The notes under the pieces are model-generated. The model made no database searches. It saw nothing but the letters and a program-made list of their open reading frames with translations, and was not told where the DNA came from. Shown here piece by piece: positions 1 to 8,230 of a stretch of DNA of 64,000 nt (positions are counted from its first letter, which is position 1; each line of letters starts with the position of its first letter). A program made the translations under genes and the position numbers. The stretch covers positions 1,116,001 through 1,180,000 of the forward strand of contig JACPDN010000006.1 in NCBI GenBank assembly GCA_016183985.1. Reading direction: 5' to 3'. Source of the DNA: Pseudomonadota bacterium (GTDB lineage Bacteria > Pseudomonadota > Alphaproteobacteria > Dongiales > Dongiaceae).

Positions 1-1
1 C

Positions 2-697
2 GACAATTTCACGCTGGAGGTCCAGCCCGGCGAGACCGTCGCGATTGTCGGTCCATCTGGCGCCGGCAAGACCACGGTCATGCAACTTCTCATGCGCTTC
101 TATGATCCGGATGAGGGCGGCATCACACTCGACGGCATCGACATCCGCGACGTGGTGCCGCAAGACTTGCGCAGCGCCATGGGGCTGGTGCCGCAGGATC
201 CGGTCATCTTCTCGTCGAGTGCCGCCGAGAACATCCGCTATGGCCGGCCCGATGCCGACATGGCGGCTATTCGCCAGGCAGCCGATGCCGCCCATGCCAG
301 CGAATTCCTGGACCGGCTGCCGCAGGGTTTCGACACGCATCTCGGTGAACGCGGCGTGCGCCTTTCCGGCGGTCAGCGCCAGCGCATCGCTATCGCGCGA
401 GCGGTCTTGCGCAACCCCACCCTTCTCCTGCTCGATGAGGCAACCTCGGCGTTGGACGCCGAAAGCGAGCAACTGGTCCAGGCGGCACTCGACAAGCTGA
501 TGGTCGGGCGCACGACGCTGGTCATCGCCCATCGCCTGGCAACGGTTCTCAAGGCGAACCGTATCGTCGTCATCGACAAGGGGCGCATCGACGCCATTGG
601 CACCCATGCCGAGCTCATCCGCCAGGGGGGGCTCTATGCGCGCCTCGCCGAACTGCAATTCGATCAGCCGAGCAACAAACCGGAGGCGGCCGCGTGA
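2..697 (+). CDS. ABC transporter ATP-binding/permease protein, C-terminal nucleotide-binding domain (5' truncated)
   Basis: Only the ATPase domain of what is probably a fused transmembrane-ATPase exporter (MsbA/LapB-like) lies in the window; the reading frame is open from base 2. The Walker A motif GPSGAGKT comes about 18 codons in. It is followed by a Q-loop (LVPQDPVIF), the signature LSGGQRQR, Walker [13 protein letters not shown] and the H-loop IAHRLAT. This order and the [10 protein letters not shown] wording are typical of type-I exporters rather than importers. The stop overlaps the GTG of the pseudouridine kinase gene (GTGA), so the three genes are probably co-transcribed. The substrate cannot be read from this part. 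Confidence 0.93.
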   Translation, partial: DNFTLEVQPGETVAIVGPSGAGKTTVMQLLMRFYDPDEGGITLDGIDIRDVVPQDLRSAMGLVPQDPVIFSSSAAENIRYGRPDADMAAIRQAADAAHASEFLDRLPQGFDTHLGERGVRLSGGQRQRIAIARAVLRNPTLLLLDEATSALDAESEQLVQAALDKLMVGRTTLVIAHRLATVLKANRIVVIDKGRIDAIGTHAELIRQGGLYARLAELQFDQPSNKPEAAA

Positions 698-1638
698 AAG
701 CCCCGCATATCATTGTCGTCGGTGGCGCCAATCTCGACATCAAGAGTCGCATCGCGGGCAAGACCGTACCGGGCACGTCCAATCCCGGCTGGACCGAAAC
801 CAGCCCCGGCGGTGTCGGGCGCAACATCGCCGAGAGTCTGGCGCGGCTCGGCGCGCATGTCGGACTTCTGACCGTCATCGGCGAGGATTCCACCGGCGAC
901 CGGCTGCGCCGCCACGCCAGGACCGCCGGCATCGATACCAGCCTGATGCTGCGCCGCAAGGGGCCTTCCGGCACCTACAGTGTAACGCTCGATGCCGCGG
1001 GCGAGATGCTGATAGGTGTCAGTGACATGCGCCTCATCGATGCGATGAAGCCCAGCGATATCACACAAGCCAAGGAAGCCCTGGGCGCTGCCGATCTGCT
1101 GGTAGCTGACGGCAATCTGCCACTGCCCTGCCTCAAGGCGCTGCTGCAGATCGCCAAACGTGCGGCGGTCCCGTTGGTGCTGGAACCGGTCTCCGTGCCG
1201 AAGGCCAAGCGCCTGAAGCCGCTGCTGCAGGAAGGCCTGCCCATCGCAGCGCTAACGCCCAATCGCGACGAACTGGCCGAACTTGCCGGCTTTGCGGTGA
1301 AGAATGAACGCGATCTTGCCCGTGCCGCAGCGCGCCTTCATGAGCGCGGAGTCGCTCATGTTCTGGTGGGGCTCGGTGCCGATGGCTGTTTCCTCTCGTC
1401 AACCGAGGAAGGGCCGCACGCTATCCCGGCGCGCAAGAGCCGCGGCATCAAGGACGTGACCGGTGGCGGTGACGCGATGGTGGCAAGCCTCGCTTACGGC
1501 CTTGCCAGCGGCAAAACGGCCTTGGCAGCTGCCCGCAAGGGCCAGGAACTGGCGGCGCGTGTCGTGCGTTCCATGGAGAGCGGCCCAGGCAACAAGACTG
1601 GCAACAAAAAGGCCACCAACGGAAAGGGCTCGGCATGA
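694..1638 (+). CDS. psuK: PfkB-family kinase, probable pseudouridine kinase
   Basis: A ribokinase/PfkB-fold sugar kinase of 314 aa. It has the N-terminal [12 protein letters not shown] strand, the [11 protein letters not shown] substrate-binding turn and the C-terminal [11 protein letters not shown] motif, which carries the catalytic Asp (the usual GAGD is GGGD here). The assignment to pseudouridine rests on the next gene, a clear pseudouridine-5'-phosphate glycosidase whose ATG overlaps this stop. In known pathways PsuK makes pseudouridine 5'-phosphate and PsuG splits it to uracil and ribose 5-phosphate. It starts with GTG inside the stop of the ABC gene. The last ~20 residues are a Lys/Asn/Gly-rich tail with no known role. 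Confidence 0.88.
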   Translation: MKAPHIIVVGGANLDIKSRIAGKTVPGTSNPGWTETSPGGVGRNIAESLARLGAHVGLLTVIGEDSTGDRLRRHARTAGIDTSLMLRRKGPSGTYSVTLDAAGEMLIGVSDMRLIDAMKPSDITQAKEALGAADLLVADGNLPLPCLKALLQIAKRAAVPLVLEPVSVPKAKRLKPLLQEGLPIAALTPNRDELAELAGFAVKNERDLARAAARLHERGVAHVLVGLGADGCFLSSTEEGPHAIPARKSRGIKDVTGGGDAMVASLAYGLASGKTALAAARKGQELAARVVRSMESGPGNKTGNKKATNGKGSA

Positions 1639-2543
1639 ACCAGTATCTCGATCTTGCCCCCGAGGTAGCCGCAGCCCTTTCGCGCCGTCAGCCGGTGGTC
1701 GCCTTGGAATCGACCATTGTCGCCCATGGCATGCCGTTCCCTCAAAACCTGGAAACCGCGCAGGGTGTCGAGGCGATCGTGCGCGAGGGCGGTGCTGTGC
1801 CGGCAACCATCGCCATTCTCGACGGGCGTTTGAAGGTCGGCCTCTCGCCTGAGGAATTGCAGCGCGTCGCGCAGTCGCCGGACATGGTGAAGGCCAGCAT
1901 CCGCGATATGCCGGTGCTGGTGGCCGGGCGAGGCAATGGTGCCACCACGGTTGCCAGCACCATGCGGATCGCCGCCATGGCCGGGATCCATGTTTTTGTC
2001 ACCGGCGGCATCGGCGGTGTGCATCGGGGCGCGACGAAGAGCTTCGACATCTCAGCCGATCTCGAGGAGATGGCGGAGAGCAATGTCGCGGTGGTTTGTG
2101 CCGGAGCGAAGTCGATCCTCGATATCGGCCTGACCCTAGAATATCTGGAAACCGCCGGTGTCCCCGTGATCACGGTGGGATCGGAGACCTTTCCCGCCTT
2201 CTATTCGCGCGAGAGCGGTCATAAATCGCCCTTCACGGCGGCCGGTGCGGCGGAAGTCGCGGCCATCGCACGGGCGAAATGGGAGATGGGCCTCAAAGGC
2301 GGCATGGTCATCGCCAACCCGATCCCGGCCGCCGACGAAATCCCCGCCGATGAGATCGACCGCCAGATCCAGGGTGCGCTCATTGAGGCCGATACGCTGG
2401 GCTATCGCGGCAAGACCGTAACCCCCTTCCTGCTGAAGCATGTGGCAACCCTGACCGAGGGCCGCTCGCTCACCGCCAACATCGCTTTGGTGCGCAACAA
2501 CGCGCGCCTGGGTGCAGCGATTGCGGTGGCACTGGCGGGGTAG
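1635..2543 (+). CDS. psuG: pseudouridine-5'-phosphate glycosidase
   Basis: A 302-aa PsuG/IndA-family enzyme, full length for the family. It opens with the highly conserved ALESTIVAHGMPFPQN segment. It also has GATTVASTM, the glycine-rich VTGGIGGVHRGA stretch and the GAKSILDIGLTLEYLET block, whose lysine I match to the Schiff-base lysine of the E. coli enzyme. It reversibly cleaves the C-glycosidic bond of pseudouridine 5'-phosphate to uracil and ribose 5-phosphate. ATGA overlap with psuK implies translational coupling. It is followed by a large GC-rich inverted repeat that may end the transcript. Confidence 0.96.
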   Translation: MNQYLDLAPEVAAALSRRQPVVALESTIVAHGMPFPQNLETAQGVEAIVREGGAVPATIAILDGRLKVGLSPEELQRVAQSPDMVKASIRDMPVLVAGRGNGATTVASTMRIAAMAGIHVFVTGGIGGVHRGATKSFDISADLEEMAESNVAVVCAGAKSILDIGLTLEYLETAGVPVITVGSETFPAFYSRESGHKSPFTAAGAAEVAAIARAKWEMGLKGGMVIANPIPAADEIPADEIDRQIQGALIEADTLGYRGKTVTPFLLKHVATLTEGRSLTANIALVRNNARLGAAIAVALAG

Positions 2544-2557
2544 AGCCGTCAGTCGCT

Positions 2558-2679
2558 CCCCCTCTCCCTAACCCTCCCCCACGTTGGGGGGAGGGGACTA
2601 GAACCAGTCTGATGCCGCCCTCTCAGCACACTCGGTGAACTCCCTCCTCCCAACGTGGGGGAGGGTCGGGGAGAGGGGG
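2558..2679. repeat. long imperfect inverted repeat (family B), C/G-rich arms
   Basis: Two ~37-base arms (2558-2595 and about 2642-2679) read roughly CCCCTCTCCC...CCCCCACGTTGGGGG on one side and the complement on the other, with ~45 bases between. The unit could form a large stem downstream of psuG. It resembles the dispersed intergenic palindromes common in alphaproteobacteria, but its sequence differs from the four other copies in this window. It may stop or stabilise the psu transcript. Confidence 0.75.
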
Positions 2680-2756
2680 CCTTGGCGCCACCAATCTCTC
2701 CCACCCCACTTGGACCCGACCCTTGCCAACCGTCCTTAGGACCGGGGCGCCAAGCC

Positions 2757-2839
2757 ATTGATTCTTTTCAATTTTGATTGAACCATCATTCAATATATTA
2801 ACTCTATTAACATGAAATAATTGACTTTATTGATTCAAT
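2757..2839. promoter_or_regulatory. AT-rich leader with three ATTGA/TCAAT inverted repeats, probable operators of a BetI-like repressor
   Basis: In a markedly AT-rich island upstream of the Rieske gene there are three inverted pairs: ATTGA-N6-TCAAT at 2757-2772, ATTGAA-N6-TTCAAT at 2777-2794 and ATTGA-T-TCAAT at 2829-2839. BetI-type TetR proteins are known to bind ATTGAA/TTCAAT-type palindromes, and a BetI-like regulator is encoded just downstream at 4195. The third site overlaps or adjoins a possible TTGACT -35 box at 2821. The operator role is inferred. Confidence 0.55.
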
Positions 2840-2886
2840 CACATAGAAATCATCTCATATAAACGCGAACGACAAATCGGAGTGGG

Positions 2887-4122
2887 ATGATGTCGATGAT
2901 GACGGAAATCAAATCGGGCAGCCTCAACGCCAATCAGCCGCAGCGTCATGGCGGCCTGCCGGTCAGCCTGCCGGCCTGGGCCTATGCCAGCGACGAGCTC
3001 GCCGACCTCGAATACGAGCATGTCATCCTCCCCTCCTGGCAGTTCGTCTGCCACGTGTCGCAGGTGAAGAATCCCGGCGACTTCATGACGCTCGACATGA
3101 AGAAGGATTCGGTACTGGTCATGCGCGGCAAGGACATGGTGCTGCGCGCCTTCATGAATGTCTGCCGCCACCGGGCGGCGAAGCTGCTGAACGGCAGCGG
3201 CAATTGCCGCGCGCGCATCACCTGCCCTTATCACGGCTGGAGCTACGATCTCTCAGGCGAGCTCAAAGGCGTGCCGGCGGAAAAGACCTTTCCCGGCGTC
3301 GAGAAGGACAAGCTGGGCTTGAAGGAGATCGAGATCGAGATCCTCGCCGGCATGGTCTTCGCCCGGGTCATCGGCGGCGGCCCGACCTTGCGCGAGAGCT
3401 TCGGCGCCATGGCCGACATCGTCGACAGCTATCGGCTGGAGGAGATGGTGCCGGGCGGTGAGCCCTGGATCGATACCTGGGACTGCAATTGGAAGATCGC
3501 GGTCGATAATAACCTGGAGAACTATCACATCACGATCGGCCATCCCGGCCTCAACCGCATGTTCGACAGCGATTTGACCGGTGTCATCAACGAACATGGA
3601 ATCGCCTATAGCAAGAGCGTGCTCAAAGGCATTCCCTCGCCCAACCGGGCCGAGCGCATGTACCAGCATCTCGCCAAGAATGCCTTCACCCAGCTGCCCG
3701 AAGAGGCGCGCCGCACCTGGACCTTCTTCTCGCTGGCGCCGAATATCGGCCTCGACATCTATCCGGACAGCTTCGACATCTTCCAGATCCTGCCCCGGAG
3801 CGGCACGACCTGCGTCATGCGCTATCCCATCTATGTCCGCCCGGGCGCCAACCGGGAGGAGAAGGCGATGCAATACCTCAACGCCCGGATCAACCGCCAG
3901 GTGGGCCTCGAGGACCGGGAACTCTGCGAACGGGTGCAGGCCGGCATGGGTTCCCACGGTTACGAGCCGGGTCCGCTTTCCAATTACGAGCATGCGGTGT
4001 TAGATTTCCACAATCGGATTCGCGCCGCCTGCCCCGTCGTCAACGACGCCAAGGCGCCGGTGTCCGGTACGTTGCGGCAGCGTAACGACACTCTTCGCGG
4101 CGACACCCGGTCGGCGGCATGA
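2887..4122 (+). CDS. Rieske non-heme iron oxygenase, quaternary-amine type (choline/carnitine/betaine/stachydrine oxygenase-like alpha subunit)
   Basis: A 411-aa aromatic-ring-hydroxylating dioxygenase-type subunit. The Rieske [2Fe-2S] ligands are Cys93/His95 (VCRHR) and Cys113/His116 (CPYHGWSYD). The mononuclear iron site is in DNNLENYHITIGH, with His214 and His219. The bridging residue is Glu211, not Asp; Glu is what carnitine monooxygenase CntA has and marks the quaternary-ammonium group of Rieske enzymes. Such enzymes oxidatively demethylate or hydroxylate betaine-like substrates and need an electron-donating reductase, which is not encoded next to it. The start is the first of clustered ATGs behind GGAGTGGG. 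A BetI-like regulator and an acyl-CoA dehydrogenase follow on the same strand. The exact substrate is open. Confidence 0.88.
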   Translation: MMSMMTEIKSGSLNANQPQRHGGLPVSLPAWAYASDELADLEYEHVILPSWQFVCHVSQVKNPGDFMTLDMKKDSVLVMRGKDMVLRAFMNVCRHRAAKLLNGSGNCRARITCPYHGWSYDLSGELKGVPAEKTFPGVEKDKLGLKEIEIEILAGMVFARVIGGGPTLRESFGAMADIVDSYRLEEMVPGGEPWIDTWDCNWKIAVDNNLENYHITIGHPGLNRMFDSDLTGVINEHGIAYSKSVLKGIPSPNRAERMYQHLAKNAFTQLPEEARRTWTFFSLAPNIGLDIYPDSFDIFQILPRSGTTCVMRYPIYVRPGANREEKAMQYLNARINRQVGLEDRELCERVQAGMGSHGYEPGPLSNYEHAVLDFHNRIRAACPVVNDAKAPVSGTLRQRNDTLRGDTRSAA

Positions 4123-4194
4123 CCTGAAACCCGCACCGACATGGACGTCGATGCCTGGAAGCGCCTGCCGCCCTTGAAGGGGATTGGAACCGGC

Positions 4195-4833
4195 ATGAGC
4201 CGCGAATTGGCCAAAGAGGCTCGGCGCAGACAGCTTATCGAAGCCACCATCGACGGTATCGCCCGCAAGGGCTTTGCCGAATTGAAGATTGCCGATGTGG
4301 CGGCAGCGGCTGGTCTTTCGGTGGGCATCGTCAATTTCTATTTCAAGAGCAAGGATGCGCTGCTTATCGCGACCCTCAAGCATCTGGTCGAGGATTACGA
4401 GCAGCACATGCAGGGCATCCTTGCCCGTGCCGGCAAATCGGCCGCCGAGCAGATCGATGCCATGATCGAAGGGGATTTCGCCCGCACCCATGCCAACCGG
4501 AAGCATGTGACGGTCTGGTACGCCTTCTGGGGCGAGACGCGCTGGCGCCCGGAATTCCTGAAACTATGCGCCGATCTCTCGACCTCGTTCCAGAAATCGA
4601 CCGCCGCGAGTTTCCAGGCGCTGATCGACGAGGGCGGCTATCAGGGCCTTGATGCCGGGCTCATCGCCCGCGGCTTCAACGCCATGATCGACGGGCTGTG
4701 GCTCGACATGCTCCTCAATCCCAAGCAGACCGACCGCGATGCCGCCAAGGCCAGCGTCCGCGTGTTCCTGGCTGGCCTCTTCCCACGCGAATTCGGCGGC
4801 AAGGTCGCTGCCAACGGCAACGCCGCCGCCTGA
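4195..4833 (+). CDS. TetR-family regulator, BetI-like
   Basis: An N-terminal helix-turn-helix (IADVAAAAGLSVGIVNFYFKSKDALL) is followed by the BetI-type C-terminal ligand domain (HANRKHVTVWYAFWGETRWRPEF). BetI itself is the choline-responsive repressor of glycine-betaine synthesis; relatives control quaternary-amine catabolism. An in-frame ATG at 4141 has no ribosome-binding site, whereas AAGGGG lies well placed before the ATG at 4195, so the shorter 212-aa form is preferred. It sits 73 bases after the Rieske gene and probably regulates the upstream ATTGA/TCAAT palindromes. Confidence 0.88.
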   Translation: MSRELAKEARRRQLIEATIDGIARKGFAELKIADVAAAAGLSVGIVNFYFKSKDALLIATLKHLVEDYEQHMQGILARAGKSAAEQIDAMIEGDFARTHANRKHVTVWYAFWGETRWRPEFLKLCADLSTSFQKSTAASFQALIDEGGYQGLDAGLIARGFNAMIDGLWLDMLLNPKQTDRDAAKASVRVFLAGLFPREFGGKVAANGNAAA

Positions 4834-4855
4834 CCTTTCATTTCCGGAGCTTCCA

Positions 4856-6043
4856 ATGACCCTGCCCTTGCCGCCACGTGCCCGCGAGATCCAGGCGCGC
4901 GTCCGCGCCTTCGTCGATGCCGAGCTCATCCCTTGGGAGGTTCATGCCGAGATGCATGACGGGCTGGTGCCGGAGGATGTCTGGAAGCGGATGAAGGCCA
5001 AAGCCAAGGAAGCCGGGCTCGACAATATGGACATGCCGGTCGCGATCGGCGGGCGCGGCTATTCGACGCTCGAACAGGTCGTGGCGCAGGAACAGACGGG
5101 GCGCGTCACCAATGCGCTGGGCTGGTGCGCCAACAATCCACAGAAATGGATGCTGGAAGCCTGTTCACCGGCCCAGATCGAGCGCTGGATCAAACCGCTG
5201 ATGAATGATGAGCGGCATGAATGCTACGCCATCACCGAAGCCGAAGCGGGCTCGGATGTCGATGCGATCAAATCGACCGCGCGCCGGGTCAGTGGGGGCG
5301 ACGGCGATCATTACGTCCTCAACGGCGAAAAGTGGCATGTGACCAGCGCCAATCTTGCCGATTACATGTTCTTCCAGGCCAAGATCGAGGGTGGTCCCAA
5401 TGCCGGCGCCCATGCGCTGTTCTTCGTCGATCATGGGACACCCGGCGTCGAGATCGTGCGCACCCCGGCCTATACCCATAACTACCGCGCCCATCACCCG
5501 ATCTATCGCTTCACCGATGTGCGCGTGCCGGCGGACCACCTGATCGGCAAGGAAGGCGACGGCATGGGCTTCACCTATGCCTGGTTCCGCCATGAACGCC
5601 TGATGATCGCCGCACGCTGCTGTGGTGCGGCCGAACGGCTGATCGATGAAGCGACGGCCTTTGCCAAGCAGCGCATCGTCTTTGGCGCCGCTCTGGCCGA
5701 GCAGCAGGCGGTGCAGTTCATGCTGGCGGACAGCGTGACGGAGCTCTTCGCCGCCCGCCTCATGACGTATGAGACAGCGCGTGCGATCGACTCCGGCGCG
5801 GATATGAAGACAGCCCATGCGCAATGCAGCATGGCCAAGCTCTATGCCTCCGAGATGGCCGGCCGCGTCGCCGACCGCGCCGTGCAGATCTTCGGCGGCC
5901 GCGGCTATATGCGCGAAAACGTCGCCGAGCGGTTCTTCCGCGAACTCCGCGTCGACCGCATCTGGGAGGGGGCCAGCGAGATCCAGCGCATCATCATCGC
6001 CAACGGCCTGCTCAAACGCGGAACGCAGAGCCTGGTGGGGTAA
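4856..6043 (+). CDS. acyl-CoA dehydrogenase family protein
   Basis: A 395-aa FAD-dependent acyl-CoA dehydrogenase. The signatures are AITEAEAGSDVDAI (flavin/substrate binding), the C-terminal QIFGGRGYM loop and RIWEGASEIQR, whose Glu matches the catalytic base of medium-chain enzymes. The frame is open further upstream, but the ATG at 4856 follows a GGAG and matches the family N-terminus. It is 22 bases downstream of the BetI-like gene and so probably belongs to the same transcript. A dehydrogenation of a CoA-activated acid derived from an amine substrate (as in carnitine breakdown) would fit but is inference. Confidence 0.92.
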   Translation: MTLPLPPRAREIQARVRAFVDAELIPWEVHAEMHDGLVPEDVWKRMKAKAKEAGLDNMDMPVAIGGRGYSTLEQVVAQEQTGRVTNALGWCANNPQKWMLEACSPAQIERWIKPLMNDERHECYAITEAEAGSDVDAIKSTARRVSGGDGDHYVLNGEKWHVTSANLADYMFFQAKIEGGPNAGAHALFFVDHGTPGVEIVRTPAYTHNYRAHHPIYRFTDVRVPADHLIGKEGDGMGFTYAWFRHERLMIAARCCGAAERLIDEATAFAKQRIVFGAALAEQQAVQFMLADSVTELFAARLMTYETARAIDSGADMKTAHAQCSMAKLYASEMAGRVADRAVQIFGGRGYMRENVAERFFRELRVDRIWEGASEIQRIIIANGLLKRGTQSLVG

Positions 6044-6062
6044 GGCGAGACAATTCGCAAAC

Positions 6063-6152
6063 TGTCATCCCCCGCGAAGGCGGGGGATCCATGAGTTACT
6101 TTCTTCGGTTACAGGCAAACTCGTGGATGGCCCGCCTTCGCGGGCCATGACA
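6063..6152. repeat. dispersed intergenic palindrome, family A copy 1
   Basis: Begins TGTCATCCCCCGCG and ends CGCGGGCCATGACA. Each half contains its own small hairpin around GCGAAGGCGGG / CCCGCCTTCGCG, and the two halves are complementary to each other. The same design recurs at 36037, 46851 and 51484. It lies between the acyl-CoA dehydrogenase and MFS genes. Confidence 0.8.
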
Positions 6153-6258
6153 AGGGAGAATTTACCCCCTGCCCTAGCCAAACCCCCAAGCCCCCAGCTA
6201 CAGTCCGCCTGCGACCGTTGGTCTTGGGGAGACGGCGCAATTGGCAGGGGTAATCAAC

Positions 6259-7536
6259 ATGCTTCAGGGCGTTTGGCGGGCGATGCAGCCGGTTCTGCCG
6301 GTCCTCATCGGCATCACGCTGATCGAGACGGCACTGGGCGTGCTGATGCCGCTTATCGGCATCCAGCTCTCGCGCTGGGGTGTCTCGTCGATCGTCGTGG
6401 GTATTGCCGCCTCGGCCTATTTCGTGGGCTTCCTGGCCGGCACCCTCTTCTGCCAGCGCATCATCAAGCGGGTCGGGCACATCCGCGCCTTCGGCGTCTT
6501 CGTCGTCCTGGCAGCGGATGCCACGGTGCTGCATCTCGTCATCCAGGACGCCTATTTCTGGATTCTCTTCCGCGCCATCGCCGGCTTCGCGCTGGCCGGC
6601 GGCTTCGTGGTGATCGAGTCCTGGCTCAACGACAAATCCACCGACGATACCCGCAGCAAGATCTTCGCCATCTACACGGCGGTGAGCTGGGGCGCTTCCG
6701 GCGTCTCGCCGCTGCTCCTCAACATCGATGACCCGACCGGTGTGCTGCTCTTTGCGCTCTGCACCGTCTGCATGGCGAGCGCGATGATCCCGCTGGGCCT
6801 CACCAAGATCGGCAATCCGGTCATTGCCGAGCATGTGCACCTCTCCATCCCGCGCCTCTTCAAGGCGTCGCCCTTGGGCGTCGTGTGCTGTTTCGGTGCC
6901 GGTTTCTTGAACGGCGCGCTTTACGGCCTGCTGCCCAATTACATCGATGGCCTTGCGATGGGGGAAAAGGAACTGTCCTTCCTGATCCTCATCGGCACCA
7001 TCGCGGTACTGCTGTCGCAATTCCCGATCGGCCATGCCGCCGACGTCTATGGCCGCCGCCCGATCATCATCGCGACCGTCGCGGCCTCGTGCCTGCTCTG
7101 CTTCATCATCTTTGCGACGCCGGAGCTCCCCTATATCTTTCTGCTCTGCCTCTTTTTCCTCCTCTCGGCCTTCCAATCGCCGCTCTATGCGCTGGGGATC
7201 GGCCAGACCAGCGACTATGTGGCGAAGAAGGAATTCGTCGCCGCCTCGTCCGGCCTGCTCTTTGCCTGGGGCCTCGGCGCCTCGATCGGGCCGTCGCTCG
7301 CCGGTGTCACGATGAACGAGATGGGGCCGCGCGGGCTGTTCCTGTTCGTGGGCTGCGGCTACGGCCTCATCGCCGCCTTCGCCCTCTATCGCACGCTCAG
7401 GCGCAAGGCCAAAACACCGGAGGAGCAGAGCAACTTCGTCGCCGTGCCGGCCGTGCAAGGCGCTTACGGTGCGCCGGAACTCGATCCCCGCGGCGAACAC
7501 ATGCCGCATGTCGGCGCAAGATCCATGCCGGATTGA
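6259..7536 (+). CDS. MFS transporter, 12 transmembrane segments
   Basis: A 425-aa hydrophobic protein with the major-facilitator layout of two six-helix halves. The cytoplasmic motif between helices 2 and 3 is FCQRIIKRVGHIR, and the matching one in the second half is HAADVYGRRPIII. It resembles the YcaD-like branch, whose substrates are poorly known. A TTG 18 bases upstream (6241) is also possible; the ATG at 6259 is preferred because AGGGG lies ~9 bases before it. It follows the Rieske/dehydrogenase block but is separated from it by a dispersed palindrome, so co-transcription is uncertain. Confidence 0.85.
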   Translation: MLQGVWRAMQPVLPVLIGITLIETALGVLMPLIGIQLSRWGVSSIVVGIAASAYFVGFLAGTLFCQRIIKRVGHIRAFGVFVVLAADATVLHLVIQDAYFWILFRAIAGFALAGGFVVIESWLNDKSTDDTRSKIFAIYTAVSWGASGVSPLLLNIDDPTGVLLFALCTVCMASAMIPLGLTKIGNPVIAEHVHLSIPRLFKASPLGVVCCFGAGFLNGALYGLLPNYIDGLAMGEKELSFLILIGTIAVLLSQFPIGHAADVYGRRPIIIATVAASCLLCFIIFATPELPYIFLLCLFFLLSAFQSPLYALGIGQTSDYVAKKEFVAASSGLLFAWGLGASIGPSLAGVTMNEMGPRGLFLFVGCGYGLIAAFALYRTLRRKAKTPEEQSNFVAVPAVQGAYGAPELDPRGEHMPHVGARSMPD

Positions 7537-7549
7537 GGCGGCACGCCTT

Positions 7550-8209
7550 CTACCGGCACAGCTCCTTGGCCACCTCGCAGGCGGGGTCCGAACCTGAGAA
7601 GCCCGGCACGGCGTCCTTCGATGTTTGCCAGGGCTTTGATGGCAGGTCCTGTAAGCCATCCATCCATGCCATGAGATCGAGATAGCCCGCCGGTACGAAA
7701 TCTCGCATCTGGGGAAACTCCCGCCATAAATCCCCGGCATAGACAGAAATGCCCTTGTAGGACACGCCATCTGGCCGCTGAAGGATAAGGTTTGCTGTAC
7801 CGGCGTCATAGATACAGTTGGCGGGTACACTTCGTCCGTCCTCGTCAACGCTCCAGCAATTGAAGCCATATGTCGGCGCTGCATTGGCAAGGCCGTCATA
7901 GAATTTTCGGAATCGCGCTTGCACAATATCGGCCGGGACGTTGATCATGCGCAGGTTGAGAGGCAAGCGCATCATCTGCGCGTCTGCTATCAACACCGTA
8001 CCGTCGCTGTAGATGGCGATACCAGGAACAGCCTTCAACACTCCACCCGGTTGGGCAAGAATGCTCATCCCGCCTGTGGCATATCTCGCCATCAGCAACT
8101 GGGCATCGGATGCCGGTAGCGGCTCATCCGCATGCGCAAAGGTGATTGCCACAACGACCGCCAATGCTGACGCGAGACCAAGATTTCGAAGCAACGAATG
8201 CACAGCCAC
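7550..8209 (-). CDS. exported hypothetical protein
   Basis: An unrecognised ~219-aa protein with a clear secretion signal: a short basic start, the hydrophobic stretch LGLASALAVVVAITF and a likely cleavage after AHA. The mature part has Cys in NCWSVD, NCIYD and CEVAKELC, which may form disulphides in the periplasm. The start is GTG; a second GTG at 8203 sits better behind GGTGAG. It begins 21 bases after the flavin-dehydrogenase stop on the same strand, so it may be its operon partner. No function can be assigned. Confidence 0.7.
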   Translation of the reverse strand: MAVHSLLRNLGLASALAVVVAITFAHADEPLPASDAQLLMARYATGGMSILAQPGGVLKAVPGIAIYSDGTVLIADAQMMRLPLNLRMINVPADIVQARFRKFYDGLANAAPTYGFNCWSVDEDGRSVPANCIYDAGTANLILQRPDGVSYKGISVYAGDLWREFPQMRDFVPAGYLDLMAWMDGLQDLPSKPWQTSKDAVPGFSGSDPACEVAKELCR

Positions 8210-8230
8210 CTCACCTTCAAGGGCGAAGGA

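Noticed and set aside
2549-2758. 69-codon frame on the minus strand
   Set aside because: It is a translation of the inverted repeat (Pro/Gly/Ser-rich) and not a plausible gene.
4739-4855. 39-codon upstream extension of the acyl-CoA dehydrogenase
   Set aside because: It overlaps the TetR gene out of frame; a GGAG and the family N-terminus support the ATG at 4856.
6109-7926. 605-codon open frame on the minus strand
   Set aside because: Antisense to the MFS transporter gene; composition is the charged, Arg/Asp-rich type of shadow frames.
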